DNA of 64,000 nt from Nitrospira sp. Its GTDB lineage: Bacteria > Nitrospirota > Nitrospiria > Nitrospirales > Nitrospiraceae. The position numbers and the translations under genes were made by a program. The stretch covers positions 1,633,501-1,697,500 of the forward strand of contig BQWY01000001.1 of assembly GCA_036984305.1 (NCBI GenBank), read 5' to 3'. Numbering within the stretch: position 1 is the first letter of the stretch; each line of letters starts with the position of its first letter. Below are positions 32,941-42,200 of the stretch, piece by piece. Below the pieces are notes generated by a model. That model saw only the letters and a list, made by a program, of their open reading frames with translations. It ran no database searches and was not told the origin of the DNA.

Positions 32941-35900
32941 ATGACGCGATTCGAACGTACGCCGGCACCCGCCGTTCATGGGGCCATCGTCGTGTCCATG
33001 CTCGGCGTGTTCCTTGCGGACCTGAACGCTCCGCTCGGGATCGCCGTCTGGGTCTTCTATTTCCTGCCCGTCGTGCTCTCCTACTTCGGATGGCGGCCCG
33101 GGGTTCCCCTGGCCGTGGCGGCGAGCACGGGGGTCCTGACCATTCTCGGCGGATTTTTGAGCCCGCCTTCCGCCTACGCCACGGAAGTCTGGCTCAATCG
33201 AGGGTTCGGGCTTGGGACGACGGCGGCACTCGGTCTGCTCGGCCTTCAATTCATTACCAACAAGCTTGCGGTGCGCCGGCAGGAATGGCTGCAAACCGGG
33301 CACACGCAGGTCAGCGTGACCATGGCTGGAGACCCGCAACTCCCGGAACTGGGTGAACGGGTGCTGAGCTGCTTGGTTCCGTACGTCGAGGCACAGGCGG
33401 GTGCCATCTATATTGAGGAGGACGGGATCTTCCGGCGAGCGGCGACCCACGGGATATCCCCCGGCGCCTCGGTGCCGGACCACCTGGCAGGCGATGATGG
33501 GGTGGCCGGATGCGCCATCCGGGACAAGCGGGTCGTGGTCTTGGAAGACGTGCCGGACGGATATTTTACGGTTGGGTCGACCCTCGGCCGCCATCGACCG
33601 CGTCACCTCCTCGTTGCACCGCTGGCGGTGGATGGACGTGTCAACGGAGTGGTGGAGTTGGGCTATTTTCATGCGGTAGACGAAAGCGACCTCGAGTTGA
33701 TGGCCAGAGTCTCCGAATCCATCGCCGTGGCGATCCGAACGGGACAGTATCGTGCACGCCTTCAAGTGCTCCTCGAGGAGACACAGCGTCAGGCCGAGGA
33801 GTTGGAAGTTCAGTCCGAAGAGTTGCGGGTTTCGAACGAGGAACTTGAGGAGGGAAGCCGGGCCTTGCAGGAGTCCCATGCGCGGCTCGAGCAACAACAG
33901 GCCGAACTCGAGGCGGTGAACGCGCAATTGGAAGAGCAAGCACAAATCCTCGAAACTCAGAAGGACGACGTGACACGCGCCAAGGCCGAGGTCGACAGGT
34001 ATGCGGCGGATCTGAGGCAGGCCAGCCAGTACAAATCGGAATTTCTGGCCAACATGTCGCATGAGTTGCGAACACCGCTCAACGCGTCGCTCATCCTGTC
34101 CCGGCTCCTGGCGGACAATCAGGAGGGAAACCTGACGGTCGAACAAGTGAAGCAGGCCCGCACGATCGAATCGGCCGGGCATGATCTCCTGGCGCTGATC
34201 AACGACGTGTTGGATCTCGCGAAGGTGGAGACCGGTCATTTGGACGTGCAGCCCCAGACACTGGAACTCTCGCGGCTCGTCCAACAGCTCGACGAAACGT
34301 TTAGGGTCTTGGCGACCCAAAAAGGACTCGAGTTGAATGTGGTCGTCTCGCCCGGTGCGCCGCCGGCGATCGAGACGGATCCCCAACGTCTCAGCCAGGT
34401 GTTGAAGAATTTGCTCTCCAACGCAATCAAGTTCACCGAACGGGGCGAGGTCCGTCTCTCCGTGTCACGCGCGACCGGTTCGCGGCTGGCGTTCGCGGTG
34501 CAGGACACCGGGATCGGCATTCCCGAGGACCAATACCAGGCGGTCTTCGAGCCATTCAGGCAAGCAGACGGAACGGTGAACCGCAAGTATGGCGGCACCG
34601 GTCTCGGGCTCTCGATTTCCCGGGAGTTGGTCCGGTTGCTCGGAGGGCAGATCGACCTGGTCAGCGCCGTGGGACACGGCAGCACGTTTACGGTGCTGCT
34701 CCCGGAAGCCTACAGCCCCGATTTGGTTCCTCAGTATGAAGCGGGACAGACCGTGCTGGGATCCTCCTTCCCCGCACATCAGGACATGGATTCAACACCA
34801 CGGTCGACCCCCTCCGTGCCGCCGTCATCGCGGATCGTGGATGATCGCGCCCATCTCTCCGGCGACCGGCGTGTCATTCTGATCGTGGAAGACGATGAAT
34901 CCTTCGCCGGTATCTTGCGGGACCTAGCGCATGAGTTGAGATTCCACGCCCTCGTGGCCACCCGATCCGATGAAGCGTTGATATTGGCGGCGCAGTACAA
35001 GCCGAGCGCCGTGCTCCTGGACGTCGGTTTGCCGGACCATTCGGGCCTCTCCGTGCTCGATCGATTGAAAATGGATGCCCGCACCAGACACATCCCGATT
35101 CATATCGTGTCCTGCCACGATTACTCCAACATGGCCCTCGCGCTCGGAGCCGTGGGATATCTTCAGAAACCCGTTCGGCGCGAGCAGCTGATGGAAGCGT
35201 TCGAGAATTTCGAAACCCGGCTCACTCAACGGATGCGACGTGTCCTCATCGTCGAGGACGATGCCATGCAGCGGGACAGCATCGCGCAACTGCTCGCCAC
35301 GAGCGACGTCGAGACGATCGGTGCGGCCAGCGCCGCGGAGTGTCTGGAGCGTTTGCAGGCGAACACCTTCGACTGCATGGTGCTGGATCTGAGCCTGCCC
35401 GATGCGTCCGGTCTGGCGCTGCTGGACCGGTTGAGCCAGGAAGACCGCTATCCGTTCCCGCCGGTCATCGTCTATACGGGCCGCGAATTGACGCCGGACG
35501 AGGAGCAGGCTTTGCGGAAATATTCCAAATCCATCATCATCAAGGGAGCCAAGTCGCCGGAACGCCTCTTAGAGGAGGTCACGCTGTTTTTGCATCAGGT
35601 CGTCTCCGACCTTCCGCCCAGGCAGCAAGCTATGCTGGAGAAGGCGCGCAGCCGCAATGCCGTCCTCGAAGGTCGTCACGTCTTGATCGTCGAAGACGAC
35701 GTGCGGAATATTTTTGCCGTGACCAGCGTGCTCGAACCCCACGGTGTCGTGGTGCGGATCGCCAGAAACGGCCGGGAGGCCGTGGAGATGGTCGAGCGTG
35801 CTGAACGATCGGATGCGCCGGCCATCGATCTCGTGCTGATGGACGTAATGATGCCGGAAATGGACGGGCTGACGGCCATTCGCGAAATTCGGAAGCGACG

Positions 35901-36054
35901 GCTCGGACGGAAATTGCCCATTATCACCTTGACGGCGAAAGCCATGCGGCACGATCAGGAAGAGGCGCTGGCGGCGGGCGCCAACGATTATTTGGCGAAG
36001 CCGCTCGACGTCGACAAGCTGCTCTCGCTCGTGCGGGTCTGGATGCCTCGATGA
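32941..36054 (+). CDS. Membrane GAF-kinase with three receivers
   Basis: 1037 residues from ATG 32941 (GGAGAGG upstream; the frame is open from 32803 but lacks a better site). Three hydrophobic helices at about 12-110 form a membrane anchor, a GAF domain covers about 120-275, and a long E/Q-rich coiled coil covers about 275-360. The HisKA box is FLANMSHELRTPL (His374), the N box LLSNAIKFTERG, followed by DTGIGIPEDQ and GGTGLGLSISREL. Three receivers follow at about 645-760, 763-885 and 910-1035 (LLDVGLPDHSG, VLDLSLPDASG, LMDVMMPEMDG). Multiple receivers suggest phosphorelay or storage. The CheR gene overlaps its end by 4 nt. Confidence 0.88.
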   Translation: MTRFERTPAPAVHGAIVVSMLGVFLADLNAPLGIAVWVFYFLPVVLSYFGWRPGVPLAVAASTGVLTILGGFLSPPSAYATEVWLNRGFGLGTTAALGLLGLQFITNKLAVRRQEWLQTGHTQVSVTMAGDPQLPELGERVLSCLVPYVEAQAGAIYIEEDGIFRRAATHGISPGASVPDHLAGDDGVAGCAIRDKRVVVLEDVPDGYFTVGSTLGRHRPRHLLVAPLAVDGRVNGVVELGYFHAVDESDLELMARVSESIAVAIRTGQYRARLQVLLEETQRQAEELEVQSEELRVSNEELEEGSRALQESHARLEQQQAELEAVNAQLEEQAQILETQKDDVTRAKAEVDRYAADLRQASQYKSEFLANMSHELRTPLNASLILSRLLADNQEGNLTVEQVKQARTIESAGHDLLALINDVLDLAKVETGHLDVQPQTLELSRLVQQLDETFRVLATQKGLELNVVVSPGAPPAIETDPQRLSQVLKNLLSNAIKFTERGEVRLSVSRATGSRLAFAVQDTGIGIPEDQYQAVFEPFRQADGTVNRKYGGTGLGLSISRELVRLLGGQIDLVSAVGHGSTFTVLLPEAYSPDLVPQYEAGQTVLGSSFPAHQDMDSTPRSTPSVPPSSRIVDDRAHLSGDRRVILIVEDDESFAGILRDLAHELRFHALVATRSDEALILAAQYKPSAVLLDVGLPDHSGLSVLDRLKMDARTRHIPIHIVSCHDYSNMALALGAVGYLQKPVRREQLMEAFENFETRLTQRMRRVLIVEDDAMQRDSIAQLLATSDVETIGAASAAECLERLQANTFDCMVLDLSLPDASGLALLDRLSQEDRYPFPPVIVYTGRELTPDEEQALRKYSKSIIIKGAKSPERLLEEVTLFLHQVVSDLPPRQQAMLEKARSRNAVLEGRHVLIVEDDVRNIFAVTSVLEPHGVVVRIARNGREAVEMVERAERSDAPAIDLVLMDVMMPEMDGLTAIREIRKRRLGRKLPIITLTAKAMRHDQEEALAAGANDYLAKPLDVDKLLSLVRVWMPR

Positions 36055-36890
36055 TCGCCGTGAAGGCCGACTCGGTCGACGACATCGAGCTCAAGCTGTT
36101 GCTGGAGGCCCTGTACCAGACCTATCACTATGATTTTCGCGAGTACGCCATGGCTTCCATCAAGCGGCGGTTATCTCAAGCGCGGGAACGTTTCGGCTGC
36201 CGGAGCTACTCGATGTTACAGGATCGGCTGCTCCGCGACGCGACCCTCCTTCCTCGCTTGTTGGACTATCTGACGGTGCAGGTGAGCGATATGTTCCGCG
36301 ATCCCGGCTATTTTGGCGCACTTCGACAACAGGTCGTGCCGTATCTCAAGACCTATCCCTTCGTCAAAGTGTGGGTAGCGGGCTGCAGCACGGGGGAGGA
36401 ACTCTACTCGCTCGCGATTCTGTTCCGAGAAGAGGGACTCGAAGACCGCACCATGTTCTATGCCACGGACATCAATGCCGAATCCCTGCGCCGGGCGGAG
36501 ATGGGGATTTATGACCTGAGCCGGATCGCCCAATTTACGGTCAACCATCGCGAATCGGGCGCGCCATGCTCCTTTTCGACGTACTATACCGCCGGAAATC
36601 ATGCGGCGATTCTCGACAAGACGCTGCGCCGGCATACCGTCTTTTCCGATCATAGCTTGGTCTCGGATGCCGTCTTTGCGGAGGTGCATCTCGTCTCCTG
36701 CCGAAACGTGCTGATTTATTTCGACCGGCCGCTGCAGGATCGGGCGATCGCCCTGTTTCGAGAGGCCTTGGTCCGCAGAGGATTCCTTGGGCTGGGCGCC
36801 AAGGAAACCATGCGGTTCAGCCGCCACGCACCGTCCTTTGCCGAGTTTCTGCCAGGAGCTCGTCTCTATCAAAAATGCGCAGACGCATGA
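36051..36890 (+). CDS. CheR-type protein-glutamate methyltransferase
   Basis: 279 residues. The N-terminal CheR helical domain (EYAMASIKRRLSQARERFG) precedes the SAM-binding domain with VWVAGCSTGEELYSLAI (about 108-124), FYATDINAESLRRAE, and VHLVSCRNVLIYF. The segment usually read as T-x-F-F-R-D is VSDMFRDPGYF here. It transfers methyl groups to glutamates of a sensory protein. No chemoreceptor lies in the window; it sits between hybrid kinases, so its target may be one of them. It overlaps the previous and next genes by 4 nt each (ATGA). Confidence 0.9.
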   Translation: MIAVKADSVDDIELKLLLEALYQTYHYDFREYAMASIKRRLSQARERFGCRSYSMLQDRLLRDATLLPRLLDYLTVQVSDMFRDPGYFGALRQQVVPYLKTYPFVKVWVAGCSTGEELYSLAILFREEGLEDRTMFYATDINAESLRRAEMGIYDLSRIAQFTVNHRESGAPCSFSTYYTAGNHAAILDKTLRRHTVFSDHSLVSDAVFAEVHLVSCRNVLIYFDRPLQDRAIALFREALVRRGFLGLGAKETMRFSRHAPSFAEFLPGARLYQKCADA

Positions 36891-37504
36891 AGGCGGGGGT
36901 AGTGTCGACCACGGAACAGGATACGGCAGCGGTGGTGATCGGCGGCTCGATGGGGGCTGTGACGGTGCTGGGCCAACTCCTTCCCTGCCTTCCGGCCGGA
37001 TACGGGGTGCCGGTGTTCGTCGTCGTGCACGTGTCCGTCCACCGGCCCCCCGGCCTGGCGGAACTGTTCCGCTCCACGTGCGCTGTCTCCGTCAAAGAGG
37101 CGGAGGATAAGGAAGACATTGCGTCAGGTACCGTCTATGTCGCTCCCGCCGACTATCATCTGCTCGTCGAAAAGACCGGGATCCTGTCATTATCCATTGA
37201 CGATCCCGTCAGTTTTGCCCGGCCCGCCATCGACGTGTTGTTCGAGTCGGCAGCAGACGCCTATGGCGACCGGTTGGTGGCCGTCATCCTGACCGGGGCC
37301 AATCGCGACGGGGCCGAGGGGGTTCGCGCCGTCCATGCGGCCGGAGGTCGCGTGCTCGTCCAATCTCCGACTTCAGCGGAGTCACCTATCATGCCGGAGT
37401 CGGCCCTGGCCGCCTGCCCGGAAGCCTGGGCGATGTCGGTGTCAGGGATTGCGGAATCTCTCGTTTCGTACGGAGTGTCACGTGATGCCACTCGGCGCGA
37501 TTAA
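36887..37504 (+). CDS. CheB-type methylesterase without a receiver domain
   Basis: 205 residues from ATG 36887 (ATGA overlap with cheR). It consists of the CheB catalytic domain only: Ser21 in VIGGSMGA, His48 in VVVHVS and Asp141 in TGANRDGAEG form the triad. It hydrolyses gamma-glutamyl methyl esters or deamidates glutamine. The missing N-terminal receiver implies control other than direct phosphorylation, perhaps via the adjacent hybrid kinases. It overlaps the next gene by 20 nt. Confidence 0.88.
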   Translation: MKAGVVSTTEQDTAAVVIGGSMGAVTVLGQLLPCLPAGYGVPVFVVVHVSVHRPPGLAELFRSTCAVSVKEAEDKEDIASGTVYVAPADYHLLVEKTGILSLSIDDPVSFARPAIDVLFESAADAYGDRLVAVILTGANRDGAEGVRAVHAAGGRVLVQSPTSAESPIMPESALAACPEAWAMSVSGIAESLVSYGVSRDATRRD

Positions 37505-39203
37505 ATGTCTCCTGGTCGACGACTTGGAGGCCAACCTCATTGCCCTGAAGGCGCTCCTAAGCCGGGACGCCGACGAGATTTTGCTTGCCCAGTCAGGCCA
37601 GGAGGCGCTCGAGTTACTGCTGTCACACGAAGAAGTGGCCATTGCCATCGTCGACGTGCGCATGCCGGGAATGGACGGATTCGAGCTGGCGGAACTCATG
37701 CGTGGCGTCGAGCGGACCCGGCACGTGCCGATCATCTTTTTGACCGCGGGCACGTACGACAGCGAGTACCGCTTCCGGGGATACGAGGCCGGGGCGGTGG
37801 ATTTCCTTCACAAGCCCATCGAGCCGGCCGTGCTCCGCAGCAAGGTCGACGTGTTCATCGAGCTCTGGCGCCAGCGGCAAAGCCTGGCGCGTCAACGGGA
37901 CGATCTTCGGATCATTGCCGAGGAGAAGTCGCGGTTGGTGGAAGAGCTGCGTGCCAGTGAAGAACGGCTCCGAACATTGACCCATGACTTGGAGGAAACG
38001 GTCGCGGCGCGGACGAGAGCGTTGACCGTGTCCCAGGAGCAGTTGCGGGCGCTCGCAGCCGAGCTCAATCTCGCCGAACAGCGGGAACGGAAACGGTTGG
38101 CGACCGAGTTGCACGATCATTTGGCGCAAATGTTGGTGCTGTGCCGATTGCGTCTCGGACAAAACAAACGCCTGACCGGGCCTGACGCCGATCCCCGCGG
38201 TTTGATCCGGCAGACCGAAGAAGCCCTCGACCAAGCGTTGGCGTATACGCGGACGCTGGTGGCCGAGTTGAGCCCTCCTGTGCTGTACGAATTCGGCCTG
38301 ATGGCGGCGCTGAGATGGCTGGCCGAACGCATGCAGCGCGACGGTTTCGAAGTGACCCTTCAGGAACGAGGTCAGGCCGGGGAGGCGCCGCCTGAGGAGC
38401 AAGCCGTGTTGCTGTTTCAATCCGTTCGGGAATTGTTGATGAACGCGCAGAAGCATGCCGGATGCGACCGAGCGCTCGTGGCGCTTTCCCATCACCCGGG
38501 TGAAATCGGGTTGACGATTCGGGACGAGGGTTGCGGGTTCGATGTGTCGGCGGCGAATGTCGCACAGGGGGAGGAGTCGAGTCGGGTTAGCACGGTGGGA
38601 TTCGGCCTCTTTAGCATCCGGGAACGGATGCGGGCGATGGGCGGGACGTTCGACATCGAGTCCACAGTGGGAGGTGGCACGACCGCCCGCCTGGTACTTC
38701 CGATCGTTGCCCGCACGGTTCCGGTTGCCCTCGAACACACGCAGGGCAATCGTGCCGGCGGCGCGGAGCGCAGTGCCGTAACCCATGCATCCCCCGTCTC
38801 AGAATCACCACCTGATGCTGCCAGAGGCAAAGTCCGTGTGTTGCTGGTGGACGATCATGCGATGGTGAGGCAGGGGCTGCGCAGTCTGCTGGAGGGCTAC
38901 CACGACGTCGAAGTCGTCGGGGAGGCGTCGAACGGTGAGGAGGCCATCGATGCGGTTGCCCGCCTCCAGCCCGGCGTCGTGGTCATGGATGTCAGCATGC
39001 CGAAAATGAACGGCATCGAGGCGACCGCGCACATCAAGCGCCGGCATCCTAACGCCGTGGTCATTGGATTGTCGGTGCAAGCGACCCCGGAAACACGCGC
39101 CGACATGGTCCGTGCCGGTGCCGAGACGCTCCTCACGAAAGAGGGCGCGGTTGAGGAACTCTACGGCGCCATCCAGCATGCCGTCGGGAATCGACCGCAA
39201 TGA
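37485..39203 (+). CDS. REC-HPK7 kinase-REC hybrid
   Basis: 572 residues from ATG 37485. An N-terminal receiver (KCLLVDDLEANLIAL, Asp57 in IAIVDVRMPGMDG) spans about 5-125, then a coiled coil (about 130-185) and the HPK7 core: ERKRLATELHDHLAQ with His210, 'LVAELSPPVLYEFGLMAALRWL', N box ELLMNAQKHA, DEGCGFDV, FGLFSIRERMRAMGG. A NarL-type receiver closes the protein (RVLLVDDHAMVRQGLRSLL, Asp502) and lacks an HTH. It is closely related to 31077 and to the C-terminal part of 39264; these probably arose by local duplication. Confidence 0.88.
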   Translation: MPLGAIKCLLVDDLEANLIALKALLSRDADEILLAQSGQEALELLLSHEEVAIAIVDVRMPGMDGFELAELMRGVERTRHVPIIFLTAGTYDSEYRFRGYEAGAVDFLHKPIEPAVLRSKVDVFIELWRQRQSLARQRDDLRIIAEEKSRLVEELRASEERLRTLTHDLEETVAARTRALTVSQEQLRALAAELNLAEQRERKRLATELHDHLAQMLVLCRLRLGQNKRLTGPDADPRGLIRQTEEALDQALAYTRTLVAELSPPVLYEFGLMAALRWLAERMQRDGFEVTLQERGQAGEAPPEEQAVLLFQSVRELLMNAQKHAGCDRALVALSHHPGEIGLTIRDEGCGFDVSAANVAQGEESSRVSTVGFGLFSIRERMRAMGGTFDIESTVGGGTTARLVLPIVARTVPVALEHTQGNRAGGAERSAVTHASPVSESPPDAARGKVRVLLVDDHAMVRQGLRSLLEGYHDVEVVGEASNGEEAIDAVARLQPGVVVMDVSMPKMNGIEATAHIKRRHPNAVVIGLSVQATPETRADMVRAGAETLLTKEGAVEELYGAIQHAVGNRPQ

Positions 39204-39263
39204 CGAGCCGCCGAGTGGAGACCGCGTAAACGTCGGCCACAATTATCGTGCCGAGGGTATCGC

Positions 39264-42200
39264 ATGAGCAGCCGCGATAGGGAGTTCAAGCGAGATCCGG
39301 TCGGGACCGCAGGTATGTTGGCCGGCGGTGAGATGGGGCGGCTCATTGTAGCGCGAGATTGGCAGCGCCACCCGCTCGGTCCCATCCGACAATGGCCATC
39401 CACGCTAATCCGAACCCTTGATCTTTGTCTGACCGCCGTTTTTCCAATGGCCATCTATTGGGGAAGCGAAGGCTATCTATTGTACAACGACGCCTGGCGG
39501 CCCATCTTAGGGGGAAAGCACCCCGACGCGATAGGACAATCTGCGCGCGACGTCTGGCCAGAGATCTGGGATACGATCGCTCCGCTATTCGAGAGTGTCC
39601 GTTCGACCGGGCAAGCCACGTGGCGCAGTGACGAACTTCTGCCGATGCAGCGGTTTGGGTATACGGAGGAATGCTATTTTGACTACACCTTTAATCCCAT
39701 ACGCGCTCATGATGGCCACGTCGAAGGCATCCTCAATGTCGTCCAAGAGACCACCCTTCGTGTCCTGGCCGATCGACGTGGCCGGCTCCTCCGAGAGTTG
39801 GCAGTTAAGTCCGGCCAGGCCAAGACTGAAGCGGAGGCCATCCGCTTGGCGATGTCGGCGCTGACTACGGATCCGGCCGACGTTCCATTTGCATTGTTCT
39901 ATCGCACCGGATCCGAACTCCGTGAGGCATGTCTCGTGGCCGCGGTCGGACTGCCGCTCGACAGTCCGGCGCGAGTCGCCCGCAATCCGGTGCAAACCGG
40001 ACCGACCGCCCCGACCGGTGCCTGGCCGCTGCCTGCAACGCTGTCCCATGACGGCCTGTGGGTGGTCGACCTGCCGGATGGATTCGGTTCTCTTCCCGGC
40101 GGAGTCTGGCCGGAGCGCACGACTCAGGCGGTGATTCTTCCCGTTCAGCCTTCCTCGGTGCGCCCGGAATGCGCGGCGTTTCTCGTCATCGGTGTGAATC
40201 CTCGGCGTCTACTGGATGAGGAAGCGCGATTGTTTCTCACGCTGATCGCATCGCATGTCAGTCTGGCCATCACCCATGCAAGTGCCTTTGAGGCGCAGCA
40301 GCTGCGTGCGGAAGCGTTGACGGACCTGGATAAAGCGAAAACAGCTTTTTTTAGTAATGTGAGCCATGAATTCAGGACCCCGCTTACCCTCATGCTCGGT
40401 CCATTGGAAAACCTCGTGCGGAGGAATCGCGACACGCTCCCCCCGGCCGTTCGCAACGAGTTGGAAGTCGTCAACCGCAACGCATCGCGGCTATTAGGTC
40501 TTGTCAACTCACTGATGGAGTTCTCCCGCATCGAAGCGGGACGCGTCGAGGCGGTCTACCGAGCGACCGATCTGGCCGCGCTGACGATCGGATTGGCCGG
40601 CATCTTCCGTTCCACCATCGAACACGCGGGTCTGCGGCTCCATGTGGATTGTCCCCCCTTGCCGGAATTGGTGTACGTCGATCGCGACATGTGGGAGAAG
40701 ATCGTCCTCAATTTGCTATCCAACGCCTTCAAGTTCACGTTCGAAGGTGGGATTGGCGTCGAACTTCGACACGTCGATCGGACGGTCGAACTTCGGGTGT
40801 GTGACAGCGGCGTTGGAATTCCCTCCCGAGCCATTCCTCAGTTGTTCGAACGATTCTATCGGGTCGAAGGCGCGCGAGGTCGTAGCGTCGAAGGGAGCGG
40901 CATCGGACTGGCCCTGGTACAGGAATTGGTGCGCCTGCACGGCGGAACGGTCAGGGTAGAATCGCTGGTTGGGCGGGGGAGTACGTTCGTCATCACGCTC
41001 CTATTGGGAAACGCGCATCTCCCCTCGGAACGGATTGATTCCCGTTCCGATGTCGCGTCCACGGCACCGGATGCCTCCCTGTTTGTCGAAGAAGCGCTCC
41101 AGTGGTTGCCGGATGATCACAGTGATCAGCACTCAGCACTTTCACAGACCCGTCCAAGGGTGCTCGTGGCCGAGGACAACGCCGATATGCGTCACTACGT
41201 CACCGGGCTGCTGTCCGAACGCTATGTAGTCGAGGCCGTACGGGACGGGGAGGCAGCGTTGCGGGCGGCGCGAGCCCAGAGGCCGGATTTGATACTGAGC
41301 GACGTCATGATGCCGGGGCTCGACGGATTCGCTCTGTTGCGCGCCCTCCGGGAAGAGGAAAGCCTCAAAACCATCCCGGTCATTTTGTTGTCGGCGAGGG
41401 CCGGGGAGGAATCGCGCATCGAAGGCTTGGACAAGGGAGCCGACGATTATCTGATCAAGCCCTTCGGCGCGCGTGAATTGCTGGCCCGCGTGCAGACGCA
41501 TCTGGAGATGGCTCGGGTGCGAAGGGAGACGCACAAAGTGCTGGAGGAAAGCGAGGCGCGGTTCCGTGAAATGGCCGATCATGCGCCGGTCATGATTTGG
41601 GTCAGCGATCCTTCGGGCACGTGTACGTTTCTGAGCAAGTCCTGGTACGAATTTACGGCTCAGACGCCGGAGACGGGATTGGGCGCCGGCTGGCTGGACG
41701 CCGTGCACCCGGAAGACCGGCCGCGGGTCCGCGGTCAATTCCAACAGGCCAGCGACCGCCGTACCACGTTGCAGTTGGACTACCGTATTCGTCGGTACGA
41801 CGGGGAGTACCGGTGGGCGATTGATTACGCGGCACCGCGATTCGACCGGAGCGGTAAATTCTTGGGCTACATCGGATCTGTCATCGATATCACGGATCGA
41901 AAACGGACGGAGGAGGCCTTACGCGAGAGTGAGGCTCGATTTGCCGGTTTCATGCGGCACCTCCCCGGACTGGCGTGGATCAAGGATTCCGAGGGACGCT
42001 ATCTCTTCGTCAATGAGGCCGCGTCCAACGTGTTCCCAGCCATCCAGGGCGGCGTGTACGGCATGACGGATTTCGAGCTGTTTCCCCCCGAGACAGCCGT
42101 CCAGTTTCGAGACAATGACCTGCGCGCGCTCGGCACGTCCTCGGGGACACGGGTCGTGGAAACGTTGCGTCACGGAGACGGTGTGCACTACTCCCTGGTC